A stretch of DNA of 64,000 nucleotides, taken from Monosporascus cannonballus. Taxonomy: Eukaryota; Ascomycota; Sordariomycetes; Xylariales. Location of the stretch: NCBI GenBank assembly GCA_004154925.1, contig QJNS01000048.1, positions 186,001 through 250,000 of the forward strand, written 5' to 3'. The position numbers and the translations under genes are program-made. Each line of letters starts with the position of its first letter. The stretch's first letter is position 1. Under the pieces are notes generated by a model. It searched no databases. It was not told the DNA's origin and saw nothing but the letters and a program-made list of their open reading frames with translations. Positions 47,081 through 58,765 of the stretch are shown here, one piece after another.

Positions 47081-48755
47081 TTAGTAAAGAGGGTTTGGGG
47101 TTCCAAAGAAGTTTTCCGGGTCCCACTCCGCCTTTAGCTCCCGTAGCCGCGGGAGGTTCGACGGTCCATATTTAGCAGCCGGGCCTTCATCGCCAAAGTT
47201 GTAATTGACATAGACATGAGGCGTTGAGTACCCGCTGGTAGCTTGGAAACTAGATCGGATACTTCTCGACATACTATAGACATCTGCGTCTATGGATGGG
47301 TCGCTGTAAATGTTATTCAGAAGGCTAGTGGCGATATGTATGGTTAGCGACCCACAGCCAACTGTCACATCGCATTCGCGACAGGAGAGGAAGATGAGAC
47401 CTGGGCAACTGACAGATAAGTCTTGGTATCTCTCCAAGGGTGCGAAGTTTCAGACTCCGGGACTTGAAGCACCTTTTCGTTGCTGTATCTTTGAGCCACC
47501 AAAACGCCGGTGTAACTTGGATGCGTCTCGTAGAAATCGACCATGGTAGCAAAAGCCTCCTTGAAAGTACAAATGTCTGTTTGTCCCAACCCGACGGTGT
47601 AGGTGTTGATACGGGCGCCGTTCCGGCACACTCCATTAGACAAAGTGGAGTACAGCTCAGGTGCCGTGATTTCGACGACTGTTGAGGCTATGGGGTTGAT
47701 GCTGGCGAACTGGTCTAGATACGGCTGTGCATCCGCTTGAGTTCCCCAGTAGATAACCCTCGCGGAGACTGATGGCTGGTTTGACGTGTGGTTATATGAC
47801 ATACCGATGGCCAAGGCCAGCTCCGGCGGAAGGTAGTCGTCAAAAGACTGCAGGGTCTTCCACACAGACGCGTTGGCGGACGCTGGAAAAATGAAGGATC
47901 CCAGAATGACATTACCGTCATTGGTCTGGTCATATATCTCGTACGTGGCGGAGGTAATGATGCCAAAATTCGCACCAGTGCCTCGGATGGCCCAAAACAG
48001 GTCAGGGTTGGTCTCCTTTGACGCCGTGACCAAGTCGCCTGTTGCGGTGATCACGCGCACGCTCCTGAGAGCATCGAGGGTTAAACCGTGGAGGCCCGTC
48101 GCCACTCCGATACCACCGCCAATGGTGGCACCAACCAAGCCAACACACACAGCATTACCGGTAGCTTAGGTCTGGGGTTAGCATTTCATAGGTCGGGTGC
48201 GAGGCGAGCACATACGGAGCTCTTTTCCTGCCTCAGATAAGGGGCCAAATATATCTCCAAATCTTACGCCGCCTCCAGCCGTCATAGAGTTGCTGGCGGT
48301 ATCGATCGTGACAGAGTTGAAGTAGCCCAAGTTAATGTTCAGCGCACCTTGAACGTCGCCATAACCGAGGGCTGTGCCGTGACCATTGGTGGTGGAGAGG
48401 AACGTGATGTTGTGTTCTACGGCAATTTGCACCTGCGTGACAGTTTACGAGTGAGCATTGGTCGAACTAAACGAGTTAAAGAGAAAAGACATGCGAAAGA
48501 TTTCAATATGTAATGCCTCACAATGGCTTGGACATCGGCTTCTGTAGTTGGCTTAATGGCGGCATCGTAGTCTGGTGCTTCCCACGAAGACCAACGCGGC
48601 GAGACAACATCGGAGAAGTGAGCGTCGTTCGCGGAGGCGATCAGTGTACCATCAGACACTCTAGGTCCGAAAAGGGCGTGTGGATCAAAGGTAGCCGCAT
48701 ATGTAGCTGCGGCAAAAGTCAGAACTCGGGAGAGTAGGTGCGCCATTGCTGGCAA
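47081..48755 (-). CDS. Berberine-bridge-like FAD-linked oxidase (BBE2)
   Basis: Four exons: 48755-48522, 48432-48216, 48164-47414 and 47324-47081. Introns are 48433-48521, 48165-48215 and 47325-47413, all GT..AG and in phase. The result is 481 residues, or 478 from the second Met, which gives the better signal peptide (MAHLLSRVLTFAAATYA). FAD domain: TTNGHG (His96, likely covalent ligand), GNAVCVG (Ala155, Cys157) and LFWAIRGTGANFG. C terminus: VYVNYNFGDEGPAAKYG and WDPENFFG. All three introns sit at the same place and phase as introns of BBE1; BBE1 has one more. It is a paralogue of BBE1 and probably a secreted or vacuolar oxidase of a small molecule. It is the only intact gene in about 53 kb of AT-rich, transposon-filled DNA, yet it shows no RIP-type stop codons. 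Confidence 0.88.
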
Positions 48756-49990
48756 ACAATCGTAGCAGATTCGATGAGGTTAATGAAGACCAAGAAGATA
48801 AAGCCAACGAGTGTCGTGTTCCATGTCTGAAAAAGATCAACCCATCAAGGTTGTAATTCTTTATATATCGGAGGGTTTGCCATCACTCAACAGGATGACT
48901 CAGCCTTGAGTTGCTGGGGCTTTGAGCCTCATGGATCCTGCCGGTGTGTGCGGAGCGCATCATCAGTGAATATTGAAATTCGGGCAGAACCAGGTTTGGC
49001 GAGATGTCTCAATACAACAGAAAGGCTTGGATTGGTAGTGCCAACGCTTTCCCAAGGGGGCTTTACGGGCCGGAGACGGTAAGCTCACGATCTTCCCGGA
49101 GTCGCTTAGATAGAATAATTTCGGCATAAATCGTTAAACTAAGTAGCGATCCTGGTGGCTTTTCCTGACCACCAGAGTCCACTTAGGAAACTCCGGTCGT
49201 TAACTCCCCGGCAAATCACATCGGGCCGCCGTCTGAGAGAGGACTTGGTTACTAGGCTTGCCGCGATCATGCAGGTAGCAATGGGGTTTCAGCTCATGGT
49301 TATGCGCCTACAGTACGCAGGGGTATTTAATGTTAGTTTCTCCACTCGACCCAACATTTGCCTGGTGAAGATAGAATGTAGAATCGCATGGAATTTGTAT
49401 GGGAGAATACATCATTAACAATCGTCCCTTTGACAACTCAATAATAACTTAAGTAAGCCTTGATATAAACTATTTCTTAGGAAACAGCAGAATAATTAAT
49501 AATGTTACTTTGCATTCAAATTGTGTAAGGATTGACATTTTAGCCAATTCAGGTATTTCGTGAGCCTGTGGAGAAACTAACATTACATACCACTGTGTAT
49601 TGTAACTTTCTACGGCTCTGTGCGCGGTATATGCTCAGATTGACTAGGAGTATGGATGAGGCGCGGTGTTCGTTCTTGAAAGCTTTATCCCTTACAGAGG
49701 CACAACCGTCTTACGTGAGTTTAACCATGTGACAACGCCACCAAATGGGGAACTAATTATGGTCTGCTATGCAGGTGGTTTGTGCGCTTACTGGCTGCCC
49801 TGTACACCACCTAGAGGGGTTTCACGTACTAGTGCACACTCTCCCCACTGGCACACCTCGAAATTCTAACCATTGCACTAAAAATGTTATGAAATTGTAA
49901 CAACTAGAGGCGCAACCAACTATTAAACATTAGACGTACGGGTTTATGTTGGCAGGAATATAGTGGCATTGTAAGCAATAAACAGCTTAA
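48756..49990. other. Upstream flank of BBE2, normal composition, no gene seen
   Basis: About 1.2 kb of ordinary-composition DNA that should hold the BBE2 promoter. Small open frames at 49155-49418 and 49666-49869 show no recognisable feature. Composition falls to AT-rich at about 49900-50000. Confidence 0.6.
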
Positions 49991-52900
49991 TTAAGTTGTA
50001 TAATATTAAAGATATCTTAAATAGCGAAAATATATTACAAATTAATTTTATTTAAATTACAAAAATAACGAGGGCATATATTCGTTTTAGCTTATTAAGC
50101 TATTACCAATAACTGGGTAACTTTATACGTAATTTAATACATTTAGTTTTTTAACTAATTTTATTATAACAGTGTCTAGCAGTCGTATTTTATTAAGTTC
50201 TAATACGATTTTCTTTTGCTTAAAATTCTTGCCTTTAAAATTCTTTTTCCTACTAATTTTTTTTGTTACATTTAATCGTATTTTCAAACGTCGTTTTCGT
50301 AAAACTGAATAACGTTAAATTTTAGTTGATGAAAAAAAGATTCGAAATTTTACTGTATTCTTTTCAATTGTTAAAAGACTATACTTATTACATAATTAAT
50401 AAAGTATTTCGTTATAGAAATATTTACGTTGTAATTAAATATATAACAAAACAAGGTATTATATTTTTATAATTAATTCCTATATCATTAAACGTTACTG
50501 TTTATAAAAAGGTTAATTAGTGAAATATAGCTTTATCCGATTTTTATTGCATTATTTCGCCTTAATCATTAACAGCAATATCATTACACGCAAAATACTA
50601 AACTTATTAACCTTACTTATTAATCTCTAAAAGAATCTAACGATTTTAGATATCGTTGAACTGAAATAGTAATAAATATTTAAACTTTGAATGGTATAAA
50701 CATTATCGATTAAAATACGATTAAATTGTAAGTTTCGTCTTTATAAAACGTTAACTAAAATGTAATCCCTAAATCCGTTGTTATTAATATATTTATTTAT
50801 AGACTTTTATAAATGCTCGTAATTTCAATGCTTTTTTCTTTTCATTAAGTATTACGTAAGTACTTTTTTATAGAGAAAATCTTTTTTTGCCCCTAATTTT
50901 GCTTTCAGCTTTTATATTATTCTTTTCCCCAGGAATTTAAAATTTACTCTATATTAAGTTAACTAAATTTTCTATACTGAACAGATTTGAATAGCTGATC
51001 CAAAGTCTAATTTATAATTATTTTTTGATTTTTTTTAACAATTTTCTATAAATCGATATATTTAAAATCGAATTTTTTTCGGAGTTTCTTTTCTTAAATA
51101 TAGTTAGTAGTAAAATCTTTTTTTGGTTTCTTTAATTATAATCTTATCGTATTTAAATACGTGCTAATTTCACTGATATATTTATTTTATATTATATGTA
51201 TTTATATTAGTTGAATATGACTTTTTTATACAAATTATACGTTCGTGTTTTTTAATTTTATAAAATTAAACATGCAGTTTCAGTTAAAAATTAATTATAA
51301 TATAAATAATCTTTTTAAAATATTAACCCCTTTATAATTCATATAATATCCTATATAGACTTTATATATATAGCTCAGTAATGCCGTTTATTCGTTTATT
51401 TAAAATTTAAACACATTAAATGTTTAATTGTTTAAAACGACATGTATTATTAAACTTTTTATGAATTTTTTAAAAAAAAAAATATTTTTAAAGTAATTTT
51501 ATATACTAATTTTTATCTATCGAAAATATTTTCAAAAATTCATATATTATTTTTTTTCGATACTTAAAATATTTAGAGCGATTGAAAATGGAATATTTCA
51601 AATTCATTTACAATCACAAAATGTTTTTGTCATATATATCAGTTTTTCAAATTTTACATCGGAGAAATTTACAATAAAATTTATCATCATTTATTTTGAA
51701 GTCTTTTAAAAAGTGATAATAATTATATGGCTTTAACATTTATATCGTCAATTTTGAGTTCTATTATGAACGTCGTATTATTCACATCTTCTCCTAATTC
51801 ATTGTTTTGATTGTTAAAAATTAATATTTATGACAAAGTTGATTCAAGGTTTTGCATATGTTTAAATATCTATATAATATTACTATATATGTATGAAGCA
51901 GTATCTATCATGCAAATTATATCGTGTGAAAAGTTTTTGCGAATTTGGTTCCGCCTAGACGATATAGCTCGAACTCAAATATATGTTGTATATATATCTC
52001 GTATTGAGTTTTTATAAATTTGTTTATGCTTTGTAATTTTTCCTCTTTTTACATTGAGCTGAATGTCGTTTTTTAAAATTTTTAACATACATCATATAAT
52101 CTATCTTATGTTATTTTATTTCAACGTAAATATAAACACTGTTTAAGTACAATTATAAATATTATGTGATTTATATTTAAGCATTTAAAAAGATTATCGT
52201 GTGCTTAAACTATCGAGTGTATTGTTGTTAAAGCCTTGTTTTTAAATTATAACGTTATTAAAAATCGTCTTTTTTGACGTAATATAAGTGTTGTTTAAAA
52301 AATATTTTAACGGCAATAAAACGAGTAAAGTTTTAACTTGGTTAACTTGTTATTGAAGCAAAAATTTGTTTTTTTCGAGAAGTATTTATTAACACTAGGG
52401 TAATTTAATATAGTTTTTTATTTTTATATAAAAAATATAATAAAGTGTAATTTGATATAATTATTTTAGTTTTCGATCCTAAAATTTAATACATATTTTG
52501 AAATACGGCAAGTTAACTAAATAAAACATTATAAATCGCATATAATTAATATAAACTTATTAATAATTATTGTGTTAATTTTGTAAAATATTCTCATTAT
52601 ATATTCCGTTCCATTAATCTTTTTATTAATATTTCGCAAAATGTTTTTATATTAAGTGATGAAATTTACAAGCTACTAAAACGTTTAACTGTATTTATGG
52701 CGTATTTTACAAGAAATATAATGTTTTTCTAAGTTATTTAATATATTATTCAAGAACAATTTCTTTTGAATATTTTATTCCTCTTTGATAAAATTTTATT
52801 GTTTTTATTATAATTAATACTTTAATACTCATAAATCTTAAATAACTTTATTACCGAATTTGTTATATTTTTTAGTTTCAAAAACAAGAATCTGGTCGGA

Positions 52901-55900
52901 ATAAAATATAATAATAGTGAGAAATATTTTCGTAATACATAATTTGCTATCTATTTTAAAGTTGCTACTATATTCATTGATTTTATTAATATAAATCTCT
53001 ATATAATTATTTTCATTTTACCTTTTATTCTATTTTTTCCATATATTTTTGAAAGGTTTTAGAAAAGCTTTATATATTTTTAAAATCGAATATTATAAGC
53101 TATTAAGCGTCATAATATTGGCTTTTTATTTTTATAATCCATGATAATACTACTCGCTTCTGATATAATAATTTTGTTTTATTAAGCATAATTGTTTTTA
53201 TATATATTTTAAAACGGCATAACTTGTGTGTATTATAGTTTAAAATAGGCTGAAATTTAATAGATCAATCGTCTTTCAATACTTTATTAAAATTTTATTT
53301 GTTTTATTTTAATAACTTTGTGTTAAATCGTTTTATTGAATTTATTTTCATTTAAAATATTTTAATAATATGTTAATTCACTTTTTAAATTGTTCTAGTT
53401 GTTGTTATAAATCGTTAATTAATAACTTAAAATTCACTTTAATAATAATAAAAATACTTTGTGTATTTATTAATGTCCTATTATATTTTTTTATATATAA
53501 TAAAGTATTCATCAAATATTCATATATCGAATTAATCTCAGTTTTGTCGAATTTTACAATCCTCTTTTATAATTATTATCGAAACATAAAAAAAGCTTTA
53601 TTCGATTAATCTTTTATTTAATTATTAGGTTACATTTGTATAATTTTAATTTCGGTACGATGTATTTATAATTGTTTAATATAGTTTTTAAATAAGATTT
53701 TCGACATGATTAACATTTTGTTTAAACATTCCGTTATTATAAACGTATTTTTAATTTTCAATATTTGTAACCATATAAGTTTTGGACGTATATTTTTATT
53801 GTATTTTAAATATATTAATAATGTATATACGATAGACTTTTTGCTTAGAAATTCGTAATTTATTATTCTACTATTCCAAGATATCCGAATTTCCATATTA
53901 AAAATAATAAATTTATTAACCATTTTTACCGTTATGCTTAAATTATTTCGTCAAAATGTTTATTCGTATATTTTTCACGTTTATTATTTTACGAGTTTTT
54001 ATAAGTCGTCTTTAGTTTCTTACTTTCTTCGAATTTATTATATTATATTTACGTTTAAATTTAACAGGTACTTAATTGTTTTATTTATTGTTCTTGCCGA
54101 CGTTTTTATATTTTAAATTAAGGTAATTATTCTTCGTTTTATTATTAGTTTCAATTTTACTTATTACTCTTGTCTTACCTTTTTACATTTTACTTTAAAA
54201 TATTTTATTTTTATAAGTTTTGTAAACGCGTTCGGATTTTCTGTTGAATAATTCTGTTGTTCTTTAGATTTATACTAAATTTCAATTACCGATTGATGTT
54301 AATGATAACACTTTCGTAATACTTTTTATTATTTACTGTACTAAATTCTTTTTCGTTTAATAAGTACATTATTTCTATTAATTAAGATAGAATTAACAAA
54401 TACTTTTTTATTAAGCTCCTTGTTTAAATCTATTTACTAATCGATTTTATTTTATAAAATAATACTTTCAAAATATCTATAATATAATTTATCATTCCTA
54501 ATTTTTTAAAAGTTTACATTATGTAGAAATGTTTTTAATATATACGTATAATGCGCTAATGAACTAACTTTTTATTTCTTAGAAATTTATAATTATTTTT
54601 ATAAACAGTTTATATCAACTTAATCGTTTTTTGGATTAATATATGTATTTCTTTACATGATTATAAAACTTTGTATTTTATGAGTCTGCGTTTTATTCTT
54701 TATTACTAAAAACCTTTGATAATTCGGTGAAAATTCTATAATTTCTAATTTGTTTCATTTTATATATTGAAATATTTACTTAAATAATTCGTACACTTTA
54801 TAACTTTCTAATGTATTTACTCTATTCTTGGTAAAATATTTATTTTGGCTTTAATACTTTTTACTAATATTAAATCATTTGTGTTAACATTATATGGTCA
54901 TTTATTATTCTATTTAATGTTTATGATCTGAACTGTTTAAATATATTATCTATTGTTAATATTTTTGACGTTATTTATTTGGTTAGAAATTTACATATCT
55001 TTATTTTCCAAAGCAGGGTTTAAATTGTTTTTAGAAGTATTTAACCAACCTTATTAATCAACGTTTCATTTTTATTTTAATTATAAGCTTGATTGAGCTG
55101 AAGCATTTCTATATATAAATACAAATGTCCTTTTATTGTAATTAATTAAATTATATTCTTGGTTGTATTTTTTAACTGTTTCTATATCGGTATTTAAAAT
55201 ATAATTTTATATATTGTTTAATCTTAATGTCGAGTATATAAATATATTATTAAAAGCTCTTTTCTATAAGTTCTGTTTTATATTTTCGAATATGTAATTA
55301 ATTTAAAAAGGTGTTACAATATATAAATTGTTCAACTAAATTTATTTATCAACGTATTAAGGTTTATGAAAACAATTTAAAACTTGTTTTACTATTTTAT
55401 TAAACATTCAATAAAGCGGCTAAATTACCCGTATTTGTTTTCTTCGAATAGATAGCTTTAACGTTTTATTTTTTTTAAACGTTTATAAATTTTCAAAATT
55501 CTTTGAAAATGCCTTTTTGAATTACGGATCGTCTAAATTGATTATTTAAATTATTTAAACATCCAAATGTCACCTTTTATATACAAATCGCTTAGTTCTT
55601 TTAACTTTACAATGTTTGAAAAAGTTTCGAAAATTGCTTCAATTTCGACATATTTATTAAAAAGTATTATCGAACATATTTCTCATATATATAACAGCAC
55701 TATTAAATAATATTTATAAAATATAATAAATAAAAATTCAATCAATTATTAACTCTTAACTATATAGATTTATATTAACAAAAATAATTCCAAAATTAAA
55801 TTTTAAATAACTTAATTACGTTTTTTAATATTAGAAGTAGTTATATAGCGAAATTATATTACCAATTAATATTTATACATATTAAACGTATAACGGGCGC

Positions 55901-57600
55901 ATAGATCTTTCCTGGTTTTCTAGCTTATTATCAATAAACTAATAATCGGGCTTCATAGCTGACTATTAATAAGTTTGTAATTTATTTCGTAGCTTGACTC
56001 GCTTGGTCCTTTAGCTATATTTGATGTAACCATTTCTAAATGCCATATTCGGTTAGGTTATAGTAGAAATCTATAACAACTTGATATATTGACGATATCC
56101 AGGACATAAATATATTAAAATATTTATTAATATTTATATTAACTATCAAAATTGCTTCTATTGTATAGACCGTATGTTTAAAACAGAACTTCGAAATTTG
56201 AATAGGATAGTTCTTAAAAAAAGTAAAGAAATATAACGTAAAATATCTACGAGTTGCGTATATAATCTAGGAGCATATATATATATTTATCCTTTTAACT
56301 TATTCACTTTATTCATTGTTTTTGTACAATAATAGACTATAATTTAGAAATACGATCGCATTTAAGTATTTAAACTAATTACTAAAAGATTCCTATAATA
56401 GCTAAAGAGTTTAACTAACAATAAAACTTTACTTTTACGAGTTTATATTCATGGAAATGTTGTAAAAGTCTGAGCAATAAAATAACTTAATTATGTTTCA
56501 TAATACTAAGAGTATCTTAGGTAACGAGTTTGTACTATAAGTTAATTTTATTTATTAATGTAGAAAATAACGAATATTATTACGGCATAGAAGAACAAGA
56601 GTATAGCTATTACACTACTAAAAGTAAAACAGTGTCAACTCGAGCACTAATCGCCTTGTCCTGCCCTCTATATCTACTAGGTGCTACTGAGGTCTGTGAT
56701 AAATATATATATTATTTATAACTTAAGATATTCGAATAGCTTAACTCTTTAACCGCTTTAAATTTTTTAAACTTTCTATTTTATTTAAAAGTTTAAAATA
56801 TTAAAACCTTTAAGAACTTTAAGTTAATTACGTAATCCTATTTCTATATCGTGTTTAGATTGTTATGCTGCGACTGGTCTTAGCCTCGCTAAATTTTTGA
56901 ATTATAATGCGATTTTCTTTTCAATTTTCGTTTCGAAAATTTTAATTCATACACTTTTTTCTTTTAACCTCTTATCAAATCCCGTCATATTAAAAAGTTT
57001 CGTTCCTGTAAATATATTTAAACTTTTCTTTTATTAAAAGCAATTATTCGGTTTATTTTTTGTCTGCTTTTGTTTTCTCATTATAAAGGAAGACAAAATA
57101 TAAAACTTTTGGAATTTCGAAAGCTATACGCAATATATTTACTACGGCGATCCTTATAACGTTTTCGAATCGTTCGAAATTTAATATAAGAAATTTGTTT
57201 ATAAAACAAATTTATTTGAAATTTCAAAACAGAAAGCCTAAAAGGCTTTTCGTATTATCATTATATATATGAAATCGTTTTTAAAAATAACGGTCATTGT
57301 TTTATTACCTAGGTGTAAACATATTTTGTTATAATACTAAAGGCGCAGAAGCGATAAAAAATTTAACCTTTTTAGCAAATATAAACAAAATTAATAATTA
57401 AAGTAATTACGCTAATACCGTTTATGGCTTGGTTTTAATTACGTTAATTTTAAACTTGCTAAATAAATAGTTAATATTTTAAATGATATATAAAAATCTT
57501 TTACGGTATTAGTGAAAATTCGTTTAAAAATATTAAGTAAATATAAGTTTTTCTCTGCAAATTCTCGGATATTTCGGCATTTAGATATTTGTTATAGTTT
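49991..57600. other. AT-rich DNA without recognisable genes
   Basis: Very AT-rich, low-complexity sequence. The LTRs and coding motifs of the gypsy family were not found here. A GC-richer islet lies at about 56630-56702, starting GTGTCAACTCGAGCAC. A few stop-free stretches of 60-85 codons are of a size expected by chance or as repeat relics. Confidence 0.6.
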
Positions 57601-58765
57601 GGTCCACCGTAAGAGCTCTATTATATATATACTTATAAACACCAGGATAATCGCCATAATTACGATTAAGTTACCGATTTTTCCCTTTGGTGGCATAATG
57701 ATATAATATAGCTATAATATTATAATTGTAATATAGTAAAAATATTATTACAACCAGATTTAAACTCCGATTATTATTTTTCAAAGTTTTCTTCGAAAGA
57801 TATAATAAAGTAAATATGAGATAGGCTTTGGAGATTAAGTAATTATTATAAACCCTGCCGGTAATGTTTAGATATTTCTTATCGTTAAATAGCTATCCTT
57901 AAGTTTGAGTACTAAGTATTAAAAAAGGAAATAACGTATTACCTCTTGGTCTACTGTAAAAACTCCAGTATATATACAATTGTAAATACTAGAATAATTA
58001 TAGGAATTGCCATTTTATCATCGATTTCGTACTCTAGCAGCTTAATAATATAATATAGTCACACTATTATAATCACAAAACGGTAAATAATATTTCCAAG
58101 ACGGGATTTAAGTTTTGGTTATTATTTATAAAGTTATTTTTCGAAACGTATAATAAGACATATACCGAATAGGCCTTAGGGGTTAAGTAGCCGTTATAAA
58201 TCTCGCCGTTATAGTTTGAGGATTCCTGATTATTAAATAGATATTTATAAATTTGGAAATTAAGTATTAAAAAGGAAAGTAACATATTACGACGTGGTTT
58301 ATCGTAAGAGCTCCAGTATATATATAATTATACGTATTAGAATAATTATTATAATCACTATTATGTTATCGATCTTTTACCTTGATAACGTAATAGTATA
58401 ATGCAGTTATAATATTAAAATTATAAAACCGCAAATAATATTATTAGGATAGAATTTAAAGTTGGCTGTTACTTATAAGGTTTTGTGTTCGAAACGCATA
58501 ATAAAGCAAATATAAGGTAAGCCTTAAGCGTTGGGTAGTTATTGTAGATTTCGCCGATAAGGTTTAGGTGTTATTTATTATTAAATGGGTATTTTAAAAT
58601 TTGGAGGCTAAGTATTATGAAAGAAAATAACGTATTATGGCTTAATCCGCCGTAAAAGCTTTAATAAAAATATAGCTATAAGTATCCGGATAATTGTTAT
58701 AATGACAATTATTTTACCGATATTTTGCTCTAGTACTGTAATAGTATAGTACAGCTATAATACTA
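57601..58765. repeat. Tandem array of a 348-bp unit, about 3.3 copies
   Basis: Units start at 57601 (GGTCCACCGTAAGAGCTC), 57948 (GGTCTACTGTAAAAACTC), 58296 (GGTTTATCGTAAGAGCTC) and about 58645 (partial, CCGTAAAAGCT). Spacing is 347-349 bp. Each unit also holds a TAATATAGCTATAATATTA-like block and a TTAAGTAGTTATTATAAA-like block. Differences are mostly C/T and G/A, as after RIP. No recognised protein is encoded. Confidence 0.8.

Noticed and set aside
49155..49869. Small plus-strand frames upstream of BBE2
   Set aside because: Short, without recognisable motifs, and in the expected promoter region.
58073..58285. 70-codon minus-strand frame in the tandem array
   Set aside because: It is one decayed unit of the 348-bp repeat. 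The other units have stops in the same frame.
57601..58765. CRISPR array
   Set aside because: The units are about 348 bp and contiguous without spacers, and the genome is fungal.
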